Assembly (NCBI GenBank): GCA_963719285.1
Contig: CAVRBO010000001.1
Coordinates: 1,682,487 to 1,746,486, forward strand
Length of the DNA: 64,000 nucleotides
Source: C-114 sp963719285
GTDB lineage: Bacteria > Chloroflexota > Limnocylindria > Limnocylindrales > CSP1-4
Direction of reading: 5' to 3'
The position numbers were made by a program, and so were the translations under genes. Positions 29,266 through 39,400 of this stretch are shown piece after piece. Below the pieces are notes generated by a model. The model was not told the DNA's origin. It saw nothing but the letters and a program-made list of their open reading frames with translations, and ran no database searches. Every line of letters begins with the position of its first letter. The stretch's first letter is position 1.

Positions 29266-29764
29266 CAGGGCGCCAGACAGCAGCTCGTCGATGATCGGGA
29301 GGGGGGTGCCCGACCCGCTAGGCGTCGGCATCGTTCAACGGAGGCGGCATCACCTCGACGGCGCAGGTTCCATACGCCCGGACGATGACTCCTCCTCCGG
29401 CCACTGGACTCAGCCGTACACAATCTCGTACACACCCGGCCTTGAAGCTGAGGGGTACCGGGCGTACGGTGGTCCTGCGGTCCGATGGCTCGCCTTCGAA
29501 CCGACCCGGGCGCCGTGCGGCGCGGGTCACGCAAAGGCGAGCGGGTCATCGATGACGTCGGCGGCGATCGTTCGTATCACGTCCGGCACCCCTCGAACCC
29601 GACGACCGCATCGGACCTCGTAGGAGCACGCCATGACCACGAGCAGAAGCAGCCATGCCACCGACATCACCCGGTCGACCGTCGCCCGACACCCTCGACC
29701 GGGCTGATCCGGCGCGGCTCGAGCCGAATGGTGGCCCGGGCTGACAACCGCGCGAAGGCCCGGG
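29266..29764. other. Intergenic junction between giant gene and recombinase element
   Basis: About 500 bp. The left part continues homology with the other giant-gene upstream regions (gcagctcgtcgatgatc, aggcgtcggcatcgttca). At 29410-29440 stands the right end of R1 (cagccgtacacaatctcgta and following), with a minus-strand reading of RPGVYEIVYG and stop. The rest carries no convincing gene; a start for the replication-relaxation gene upstream of 29765 is possible. Confidence 0.5.
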
Positions 29765-30682
29765 ATGCGGGCAGCGCCGGGGATTGCCGCCTGGACGGCC
29801 CTGCCCGAGCGCGACCGGAGCCTCCTACTCTGGCTCGTCCACGGCGACGTCGTGACCGCCGAGCTGGCCGCCCTCCTCGTGTACGGTCATCGGCGGATCG
29901 CCCAACGGCGCCTGGCCCGGCTCGTCGAGTACGGCCTGCTCAATGGCTTCTGGGCCGCCAACCGCCAGCGACCACGAGGCCGCTATGCGTATGCGTTGAC
30001 CCGGGCGACCCGGGTGGCGCTGGACCGGATGATCTGGCCGGAGGGCCAACCCAAGCTGTACAACAACGCCCCCGAGGGCGTCTCGCCCGTCATCCATGGT
30101 CTCGCGACCCACGACCTCTTCGCCGCGTTCCTGCGGGCGAGCGACGGTGCGCGTGACGTCGGCCTCGCGGCCTGGGTGTCGGAGCGCCCGCTCATCCGGA
30201 TGACCTGGCACGCGAGCCTCCGCCCCGACGCCCTCGCCCTCGTCCGGGTCGGCGAGCGCTCGATCCTCCTCGCGGTCGAGCGCGATCTGGGCACGGAACG
30301 AGGACCGATCCTCGCCGCCAAGGTCGCCAACTACCAGGGCTGCTACGACCGACGCGATCGGCGGGCCCCGCTCCATGTCGGCTTCGTCGTCGACTCGCCG
30401 CGGCGCGCCGCCTCCGTCCGGGCTCGGCTGCGCGGGACGGAGAAGGACGACTCGGCCACGATGGCCTGGGTCGTGACCGAGGCCGCCCTGACGGCCGATC
30501 CGTACGGCGCGATCTGGACGACGCCCGGCGGCACCGAGGCGCGGCTCGTCAACTTCGCCCCGCATTGGACCGGCGACCCTTGGCCGTACCTCGCACCGGG
30601 CGACCTCGCTGACCCGACGACCCTCGAGGTCCTCGACGATCGGGTGTATCGGAGCATCCCGATGCTGCGGTCGGCCCTGTGA
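29765..30682 (+). CDS. Replication-relaxation family protein
   Basis: 305 residues. It has an N-terminal winged-helix (ELAALLVYGHRRIAQRRLARLVEYGLLNGF), a central His in HGLATHDLFAAFL and a nuclease-like beta domain (SLRPDALALV.. ILLAVERDLGTE.. KVANYQGCYDR) as in Replic_Relax proteins of integrative elements and plasmids. It lies directly upstream of the 38-aa ORF and serine recombinase, the same order as at 41221-43906. Proteins of this family are thought to act in plasmid/element replication or mobilisation; the exact role here is unproven. Confidence 0.8.
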   Translation: MRAAPGIAAWTALPERDRSLLLWLVHGDVVTAELAALLVYGHRRIAQRRLARLVEYGLLNGFWAANRQRPRGRYAYALTRATRVALDRMIWPEGQPKLYNNAPEGVSPVIHGLATHDLFAAFLRASDGARDVGLAAWVSERPLIRMTWHASLRPDALALVRVGERSILLAVERDLGTERGPILAAKVANYQGCYDRRDRRAPLHVGFVVDSPRRAASVRARLRGTEKDDSATMAWVVTEAALTADPYGAIWTTPGGTEARLVNFAPHWTGDPWPYLAPGDLADPTTLEVLDDRVYRSIPMLRSAL

Positions 30683-31059
30683 GGGTCCGACATCGGCGCG
30701 CGTCCCTCGTCGCGTCCCCGGCGCCTCGCGCAGGAACAGTCGCGACTGGGCGGCGACCACGGCGTGACGACCGACGCGACACCCCGCCTGATCGTGGCGT
30801 GCCCAGCCGACCCAAGTGCGACATCACTACCGTGATTCATGTATCTGCGCCGGTCCCCCCGGGCGCACCTCCATCACGACCGCCTGGCAGCGAGCCCCTC
30901 CACCGATTCCAGCACCCACGCCCCCCTCGACGCAGACCGCCACGTCCTCAGCCGACATCAGGCACCACACCGTCCGCACACCGCTCCTTCCACCTCCGCG
31001 TCGTCGCACCGACTCACCCGCCACTGGATGCTCGCCCGCAGGTGCGCGACAATCCCCCG
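30683..31059. other. Intergenic, nothing recognised
   Basis: About 375 bp between the replication-relaxation gene and the small ORF. C-rich, low-complexity stretches; no supported gene. In the paralogous element this gap is about 100 bp. Confidence 0.4.
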
Positions 31060-31176
31060 ATGGATCCCGTGATCATCGCCCTCGCCCAACTCGTCCGCGA
31101 TCGCTGGGCCAACGAGCAACGCGACCGCCGCGCCCGCCGCACGCGACTCCGGGTCGTCCCGCGGGAGCTCGCATGA
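31060..31176 (+). CDS. 38-aa basic protein coupled to recombinase
   Basis: Reads MDPVIIALAQLVRDRW.. then an Arg-rich helix and RLRVVPRELA. The stop overlaps the recombinase ATG (ATGA, 31173-31176). The counterpart at 42216-42377 shares the pattern of a hydrophobic start followed by R-x(3-6)-(N/D)-x-x-RDRRAR/DRRARE and RLRV/TMRV. This conservation across diverged elements supports a real small gene, possibly a recombination directionality factor or DNA-binding accessory (inference). Confidence 0.55.
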   Translation: MDPVIIALAQLVRDRWANEQRDRRARRTRLRVVPRELA

Positions 31177-32609
31177 GACGGCTGCCCGCGACGGTCGAGG
31201 AGCTCGCCGGCCGACGGGCCGCGCGCTGGATCCGCGAGAGCACGCCGGGCCAGTTCGACCGCTACGGCCCCGAGGCCCAGGCCGAGCTCCAGGACCGGGC
31301 GATCGCAAGGCTCGGGCTCGTCGACTCGGGGCTCGCCTGGCGGGCGGCCCACTCCGGGCGGACGGTGTACCGCTCGGCCGAGATGACCGACATGCTCGGG
31401 GCGGCCCAGCGCGGCGACTTCGAGGTCCTCCTCGTCGGCTACGTCTCGCGCTGGCAGCGCAACCTGCGGCGGACCCTCGAGCTCCTCGAGGACACGCTCC
31501 ATCCGGCCGGCGTCCCGGTCTACTTCTGCGACGAGGAGATCCTGAGCTCGTCCGAGCGCCACTGGGACCAGCTCGTCGACGAGGCGAAGGACGCCGAGCG
31601 GTACAGCCGCCGGCTCTCGCGCCGCATCAAGGAGGGCTACGCCTCGAAGCGCGCGAAGGAGCGCGACCCGGGCGGCCATCCCCCGTTCGGCTTCCGGCGC
31701 AGCGAGGCCAAGCTCCTCGAGCCGGATCCCGAGCGCCTCCCGGTCGTCCGTCGGGTGTTCGAGCTCGCGGCGGCGGGGCTGCCGGACCGCGCCGTCGCTT
31801 GCGAGGTCGGGCTGCCGCTCTTCACCGTCCGGGGCATCCTGACCTCGCCGCTCTACCTCGGTCGCCTCCGTGACGGCGCGCCGGCCCGCTGGGCGCCGCT
31901 CGTCCCTGTGGCACTCTGGGAGGCCGCCCAGGCGACGCGGGCCCGGCGGGCGACCAAGACTGGGCGTCCTGCCGACCCTCGCCGACCGTACGCCCTCGAC
32001 ATGCTCCACTGTGCCGCCTGCGGCAAGCGGCTCACCGGCGACACCGGCTACTACCGCCACCGCGAACCGTGCCTGTCGTTCGTCGCCGCCCGACCCGAGC
32101 ACCGCGGTCGAGGCCAGTCCCCGGGCCACGCCTACCGCCGCGAGCTGTACGAGGAGATCGTCGAAGCGCTCCTCGCCGAGGCCTCGATACGCGCTGGGGC
32201 GATCGCCGGCGTCGTCGGCGAGGTCAGCCGGGTGATGCCAGGGCCCGACCGGTCGGCGCCGGACCGGATCGCGCGCGAGCGGGACCGCGCGATGGCGCGG
32301 TACCTCCGAGATCGAGACGGCGCCGCCCTCGAGGCGACGATGTCCCGTCTCGACCGCGAGCTGGCGGAGGCCGAAGATCGGCGGGCACCCGGAGGTCGTC
32401 CCGCCGGATGTCGCGGTCCGCTACGTCCGAGAGCTCCCCGAGACGTGGCACAAGGCCGAGGGTGGCTCAGGCCGCCAGCTCCTGGCGAGCGCCCTGTTCG
32501 ACCGGATCGACGTTCTCGGGATCCAGGAGGCGACCGTCCACCTCAGCGCTCATGCCGTCCGACACGGTCTTGCCGCGGCGCTTCCGGAAGCAGGTGGGAA
32601 TACTCGTAA
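31173..32609 (+). pseudogene. Large serine recombinase with two frameshifts
   Basis: Catalytic Ser in ARWIRESTPGQFDRYG (about residue 25), recombinase domain (DPGGHPPFGFRRSE, GILTSPLYLGRLRDG), zinc ribbon (HCAACGKRLTG..REPC). Around 32388 an extra G in the run CACCCGGAGG moves the frame; the true continuation (VVPPDVAVRYVRELPETW..LFDRIDVLGIQEATVHLSAHAVRHGL) runs in the next frame, matching the fragment at 46547-47189. A second one-base shift near 32588 leads to GILVNGRGERS. Either a decayed gene or assembly indels; the catalytic and DNA-binding domains before 32388 are intact. Confidence 0.85.
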
Positions 32610-32610
32610 A

Positions 32611-32629
32611 TGGTCGGGGCGAGAGGAGT
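32611..32629 (+). repeat. Recombinase 3'-end attachment-like repeat, short copy
   Basis: TGGTCGGGGCGAGAGGAGT only; the downstream 45 bp kept in copies 1, 2 and 4 is absent and the DNA continues cagaacgacg. The conserved core therefore ends exactly where homology to a tRNA 3' end would end, as expected for a site with a different flank. Confidence 0.65.
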
Positions 32630-32821
32630 CAGAACGACGATTTCGATGGGCTAATCTGAGTTCTTTGCGGCCTGGGGCAACCCAGGCCTCTACCCGTACA
32701 GGACGGTTCAGGCTCGAGCGGCGGGCCTGAAGGACGCACCACACGCGGACCAAACACAAGACCTGGCCATGCCGACCGGGTGAGCCACGCCGGCGGCGGA
32801 GGTTTGGACAGGGCCGGGTAG

Positions 32822-33259
32822 CTATCGACGGGTGGACCTGGCTCTGATTGCGGCAACGGTGGCAGGAACAACCCCTAGCGCGACGACTGCCAGACCAATC
32901 CCAGGCCTAATGCGAGTCCACCCGTCCACATGCGCAGCTAGCGTTGCAAAGAAGTAGGCGACGATCGCCATGGAGGTCAGGGCGAGGATAGCTACGGTTC
33001 GGCAAATCCACGAATTGGCGCCTGTACGCAACGCGACAAGCGCGAGCAGCACCACGCCAGCGCCGAGGAGCAAGGTCACGTTGCCCTCAGGGAACTCCGT
33101 ACCTTGCAGGCGGGCAAGGGTAAATAGGAAGTCACCATGCGCCCAGGGTTGGAGGGATCCAATGACAATGAGCGCCCCACCAAGGGCGAAGGCAGCGACT
33201 GCCGCGAGCGATCGCGGACCGGCTCGTGCTCGATCTCCCCGCCCCGAGGTCGTTGCCAT
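32822..33259 (-). CDS. Small multi-pass membrane protein
   Basis: 145 residues from ATG 33259, with four hydrophobic helices (LAAVAAFALGGALIVIGSL, VTLLLGAGVVLLALVAL, TVAILALTSMAIVAYFFATL, IGLAVVALGVVPATVAAI). It lies 190 bp downstream of the giant subtilase gene on the same strand, the position held by lipoproteins after the other giant genes. Family unrecognised. Confidence 0.6.
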   Translation of the reverse strand: MATTSGRGDRARAGPRSLAAVAAFALGGALIVIGSLQPWAHGDFLFTLARLQGTEFPEGNVTLLLGAGVVLLALVALRTGANSWICRTVAILALTSMAIVAYFFATLAAHVDGWTRIRPGIGLAVVALGVVPATVAAIRARSTRR

Positions 33260-33448
33260 CCCCTGCGAGGCATTTCCCTCGCCGGGACTCGACTCTCGGT
33301 CATCCACCACCGGTGCACTCCTTCCAAGATGCGCGATCGGGTAGCACGCCGACCAAGAGCCGCACGCGCGACGACCTCGTGACCACACGACCTAGTGCCA
33401 GCCAATGGGCCCAAAACACCGACTCGAAACCTGCGTTCGCCAATTTGG

Positions 33449-36400
33449 TTAGCCCCCTGGATTGCACGTAACGGCCGCTGGGGCGTCAATCACATGGAAG
33501 ACTTGCCCTTGGACCGCGATGCCCATGCTTGCTGCGCCATCAACGATACAGGTCCTCACTTGCGCGGCCGACATCCCCGGGTGAGCCGACCACACCAAGA
33601 CAGCGAGGCCAGTGACGTGCGGCGCCGCCATTGACGTTCCCGCAAGGAAGCCGTATCCCTCATTGCAATCGAGGAAGCCAAGAATCTTGCAATGGAAGGG
33701 CAACGTGTTGTAGATCCCCGCATCGACGGGCTGAACCTTCGGATCCTCCCCGCCGGGAGCTGCCACCGTTATGGGATTTCCGATATCTGAAAATGCGGAC
33801 AATTGACCGGCTTGGTTAACGGACGCAACGGTGATGAAGTTATTCGGAAACTGCGCACTGAGGCCAGCGGGAGAGTTCCACGCGGAGTTGCATCCATAGC
33901 TGTTGCCGGCGGCCGCCACCCAGAGCACGTCCTTGAAGTGGGCCTGAGCGGCCAAAATTGACTGAGCGAAGATGTGATTTGTTTCGTCGAGCTTGGCTTG
34001 GGCCTCCGCATCATTCGGCTTTTCCGCACATTCGCCGTAAGGCCAGCCGAAGCTCATGTTCACGACCTGGGCGCCTTGATCCGCGGCCATGAGCATCAGC
34101 CAGGCCGCACGGTTCGGAAAGTGTTCCTCTTTGGGCGGTTCGGCACCGCCGGGCATCACCCAAATGCCGAATTCCCATTCTGTCAATGAGCATCGCCAGG
34201 CAACACCCGTCACACCAACACCGTTGTTCCCGGATGCACATGCAGTCCCGGCGACATGTGTCCCGTGACCGATTTGGGTCGGCGAAGGCACTCGCGGTCC
34301 CGCGTGGAGGTCTACATTGTCTGCCACGTCAGGATGATCCCAAGCCATATCGGCGTCGACGATTGCGACTCGAACCGCGCGATCTCCGGTCGTCGTATCC
34401 CAAGCCAATGGCGCGCGAATGAGCTCTAGATCCCAGTTGTTACCACTCGGGTTGCTCTGGTCCCATGCCGCGTATCTAGGGTCATTGGGGATGGCTTGAA
34501 GGTCCGCCGACGAGTATGTCCTTGAGACGAACGTAACGTTCGCCTCGCTGGCGATGGCATCGCGCGCGGACTGCAGTTCGGCAAGGTTCGCCACGGGCAC
34601 CTGCAGGTCATACATAAATCCTGAGGGCACGCCCCCGAGGACCTTGGCTCCATGTGCCGCCGCAATCTGAAGAATGCGCCCGTCCGGATCTAGTGTGCCG
34701 AAGTCGAGTCCGACCACCAAACCATCGACAACGAGCGTGTCGCCAACAGCATCGGTTCCTATGCGATCTCCTGATGGCGACGCCACACCTTGAGGCACGA
34801 TTCCGGACTGCGGGTCGACCGTGTCAAGAGTGACCGTGATCGAGGCGACGACCTGACCGTCAGCAGCCACGATCTTCACCTGGCCGCTCGTCGTCCCCAA
34901 CGCGGTCGAAGTCGGGACGTCAACGATCAGCGGAACGTCGTATGTGCCACCGGCCTCGACGTGGAAGGGCGAGCCCAGCACCCCAAGAGTGACGACATTG
35001 GAGATAGCCGGATCCACCTCCACGGAAGCTCCAGTCGCCTCTTGCACAGCCATGAGGGTCAGGCTCTGCGCGGTCGAGGTGCCTCGAAGGACGGTAATAA
35101 TCGGGGCCATTTCAACCCAAATCCCGGGTCGAGCCTCCCTCCCGAGCAGCCACCGGGCCGTCGCGTCGAAGACGTTCCAGCCCGTCGGGTTCAGGATCGT
35201 CGGGACGTTGTCGTTCCAGCCGAGGCCGACTCGACGCGCCTCGGCGGCATGGCCGTTCTGCATCGTGGCACCCGACTCGTAGGCGAAGAGGGCGACCTGA
35301 CTCGATTGAGCAGTGATCGACCACACCTTTTGGGCCGAGGCCGCGAGCTCGGACGTCAGCTTGTAGGCAAGCGTGCCGCCGGTGCTGATCGTCTTCGAGC
35401 CGCTGTAGCCGGCCGCGATCGAGTTGCTGGAGTCGATGACGTCGAGGGCCGTGCCCGACGGCTCGTGGGTGGTCGCGGTCGCGTAGTCCATCTCGTCCCA
35501 GCTCGCATTCGCGAGGTCGAGGACCGGGACGGCCACGTTCCGGTACCCCGTGCCAAGGCTGGCGGCCGAGGCCGAGGCCGCGATGACGATGAGGTTCTGG
35601 CCAGCGACCGCCGGCGCGTCCCCGTCGTCGACATACGTGACCGACTGGCCTTGCGCGACGAGCCTGGCGCGGATCGCCTGGTCACCCGCTGTCGGCGTGT
35701 TCTTGTTGCCGACGACGAGCTGCGTATGCGTCCCGAGCAGCCACCGGGCCGTCGCGTCGAAGACGTTCCAGCCCGTCGGGTTCAGGATCGTCGGGACGTT
35801 GTCGTTCCAGCCGAGGCCGACTCGACGCGCCTCGGCGGCATGGCCGTTCTGCATCGTGGCACCCGACTCGTAGGCGAAGAGGGCGACCTGACTCGATTGA
35901 GCAGTGATCGACCACACCTTTTGGGCCGAGGCCGCGAGCTCGGACGTCAGCTTGTAGGCAAGCGTGCCGCCGGTGCTGATCGTCTTCGAGCCGCTGTAGC
36001 CGGCCGCGATCGAGTTGCTGGAGTCGATGACGTCGAGGGCCGTGCCCGACGGCTCGTGGGTGGTCGCGGTCGCGTAGTCCATCTCGTCCCAGCTCGCATT
36101 CGCGAGGTCGAGGACCGGGACGGCCACGTTCCGGTACCCCGTGCCAAGGCTGGCGGCCGAGGCCGAGGCCGCGATGACGATGAGGTTCTGGCCAGCGACC
36201 GCCGGCGCGTCCCCGTCGTCGACATACGTGACCGACTGGCCTTGCGCGACGAGCCTGGCGCGGATCGCCTGGTCACCCGCTGTCGGCGTGTTCTTGTTGC
36301 CGACGACGAGCTGCGTATGCGTCCCGAGCAGCCACCGGGCCGTCGCGTCGAAGACGTTCCAGCCCGTCGGGTTCAGGATCGTCGGGACGTTGTCGTTCCA

Positions 36401-39400
36401 GCCGAGGCCGACTCGACGCGCCTCGGCGGCATGGCCGTTCTGCATCGTGGCACCCGACTCGTAGGCGAAGAGGGCGACCTGACTCGATTGAGCAGTGATC
36501 GACCACACCTTTTGGGCCGAGGCCGCGAGCTCGGACGTCAGCTTGTAGGCAAGCGTGCCGCCGGTGCTGATCGTCTTCGAGCCGCTGTAGCCGGCCGCGA
36601 TCGAGTTGCTGGAGTCGATGACGTCGAGGGCCGTGCCCGACGGCTCGTGGGTGGTCGCGGTCGCGTAGTCCATCTCGTCCCAGCTCGCATTCGCGAGGTC
36701 GAGGACCGGGACGGCCACGTTCCGGTACCCCGTGCCAAGGCTGGCGGCCGAGGCCGAGGCCGCGATGACGATGAGGTTCTGGCCAGCGACCGCCGGCGCG
36801 TCCCCGTCGTCGACATACGTGACCGACTGGCCTTGCGCGACGAGCCTGGCGCGGATCGCCTGGTCACCCGCTGTCGGCGTGTTCTTGTTGCCGACGACGA
36901 GCTGCGTATGCGTCCCGAGCAGCCACCGGGCCGTCGGATCCACACCGACAGATAAAGCAGTGGCACCAACGTCGCTGGCCGGACCGGTGCTGGCGCCGTC
37001 GCTGACGGTGTTGGCGTTGAGGGTGAGGATGACCGTGCCGGCGCCGCCGCCGGTCAGGGTGATCGTGTACGGGCCGGCCCCCGAGCCGCTCACGTCGGTG
37101 ACGCTCCAGCCGGTGGCCGTGCCGCTGATCGCGAAGTCGCCGGCGGCCAGGCCGCTGACGGGCTCGCTGAAGGTGGTGGTGTACGCGAGGCTCGTCTCAG
37201 CCGTTGGCGAGGCAGGCGCCGTGAAGGCGGACACCGAGGGGACGGTCTGGTCGACGATGACCGTGGCCGCCGTGCTCGGACTCGCCGGACCGGTGCTGGC
37301 GCCGTCGCTGACGGTGTTGGCATTCAGGGTGAGGATGACCGTGCCGGCGCCGCCGCCGGTCAGGGTGATCGTGTACGGGCCGGCCCCCGAGCCGCTCACG
37401 TCGGTGACGCTCCAGCCGGTGGCCGTGCCGCTGATCGCGAAGTCGCCGGCGGCCAGGCCGCTGACGGGCTCGCTGAAGGTGGTGGTGTACGCGAGGCTCG
37501 TCGCGTTCGTCGGTGTGGTCGGGGCCGTGAAGGCGGACACCGAGGGCGCCGTCGCGTCCCACACGAACGGGGAGCTCGCCCAGTCGCTCCAGCTCGAGCC
37601 GTTGAAGGCGCGGACCCGCCAGTAATAGGTGGCACCCTCGGTGAGGGCCGCCGGGGTCGTCCAGCTCGTCGCGCTGCCGCCCGCGTCCTCGCTCGTGCTC
37701 ATGATCGTGCCGCCGAAGGCGTCCGCGGTCGCGACATCGACGTGGTACTGCGTCTGCGGCGCGCTCCCGGAATCGGCGTACGACCAGGTCAGCAGCTTGC
37801 TCGCGGTCGGGCCGGTCGGCGCGACGATCGTGACGGTCGGGACGTGCCAGGTGACCTTGAGGGTCGGGCGGTAGTCGACGTCGGTGCCGTCCTCGCTCGC
37901 GAGGATCCGCTTCCAGTACGTCGAGCCGAGGCCATCCTGCCAGATCCGCACGCCGTAGTTCGTGGCCGGGGTCGAGACCCAGCCCTGGACGACACCCGTG
38001 AAGCCGCTCGTCGGGTTCGACCAGGAGGTCTGGCCCTCGACCCCGTCGATGAACGCGACATCGTTGCCGGCCGAGGGCCGGTTGTTGTGGGTGATCGTGG
38101 ATTCACTGAACGAGCTCGTCAGGCGGGCGATCCAGCTCCGGATGGTCGTCGGGGCGTTGTAGTACTGGTGCCACGGGTGGGTGCTCACCTGGGCGCTCTC
38201 GACGGTGACGGTGCCCAGGTCGCTCACGTCCCAGCGGACGTAGTCGTGGCTCGTGCCCGAGGTGCCCGAGGGGTCGAGCCCGAGCCACATCTCGTAGTAG
38301 TAGGGCGAGGTCGGCCGCTGATAGGTGCCGTAGTTCGTGGTCGGGAACGACGACGAGGTGTGGGCGTCGGCGGTGACCATCGTGGAGTGGAAGATGTCGA
38401 CCGAGGGATCGACGTAGACCGGGTACACCGCGGTCGCCAGCCAGGCCGGATCGACCGCGATCGTGATCGTCGGCGCGCCGTCGGTGTCCTGGCCGAGGGT
38501 GACGCTCGCCTGGTCGGTGTAGCGGCCGTCGCCGGCCAGCTCGTCGACCGTCGAATCGAGGGCGTACGGATGGGGGATCTGCCCGATCGCCTTCCCCGAC
38601 TCATCGACGAGGCTGATCGAGCCGTTGGCCTGGGGGACCAGGGTCAATCCGGGCGCGTCGACCCGGAACGTCCAGCGCGGGTCGGCCGGCACGCCGTGGA
38701 GGATGACGAACGCCTTGGAGCCGGACGCCCGGGCGATGACCCGCAGGTCGGCGCCCGGGAAGACATCGCGGTAGTCGGCCGCGACGCCGTCGACGATCGG
38801 CGCCGTCGGCTTCGCTGCCTTTGCCAGATCGAGAGGCAGGGCGAAGCCCACCGACTTCCCCTTGGTCCCGACGGTCACGAAGTCCCTGGCCGTGAGGTTG
38901 AACAGGGACACCGTCGCCGGGGCCCGGTCCGAGCTCACGACCGGGACGGCGCCGACGAGGCCGTCGGTCTTGGACCCGGCGGCGAAGCCGACGCTGATCG
39001 GCAGCCAGGCGCTCGAGCCCTCGGGCTGATAGAACTTCGCGCTGCTGGCGAACACGCTCGTCATCGTCCCGTCGTGGTTGTCGTACGTCTGCGAGCTCTC
39101 CGTCCGCAGCCCGACGACCTCGGTCGCCCCGGGCTTGAGGCCGATCGTCGCATCTGCGGCTGCCGGGCTGGCTACGGGTTCCAGGGTCGGGTTGGGCATG
39201 ACAGACGGTGCGGAGGTTGGATCAGAGGTCGGAGCCGCGACTGGGGTCGGGGACGGCGGCATCGAGACCGACGGCGATGGCTCGGCCGTGGGCGGCAGGC
39301 TCGGTTGGGCGGTCGAGGCGCTCGACGCGCTCGGCGAGGGCGCGGCCGTGGGATCCGCCGCGCGGGCGCTCGGGACGAGCCCGCCGCCGACCAGCAGGAT

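Noticed and set aside
24940..29388. Very long open frame on the + strand (about 1480 codons)
   Set aside because: Antisense to the giant metalloprotease; its Arg/Gly-rich, domain-less composition is the usual shadow of a high-GC gene.
35140..36935. Regular repeats as a possible CRISPR array
   Set aside because: 591-bp contiguous coding repeats without spacers.
34790..36955. Long + strand frame with three repeated units
   Set aside because: Antisense of the 591-bp repeats in the subtilase gene; repetition is inherited from the real strand.
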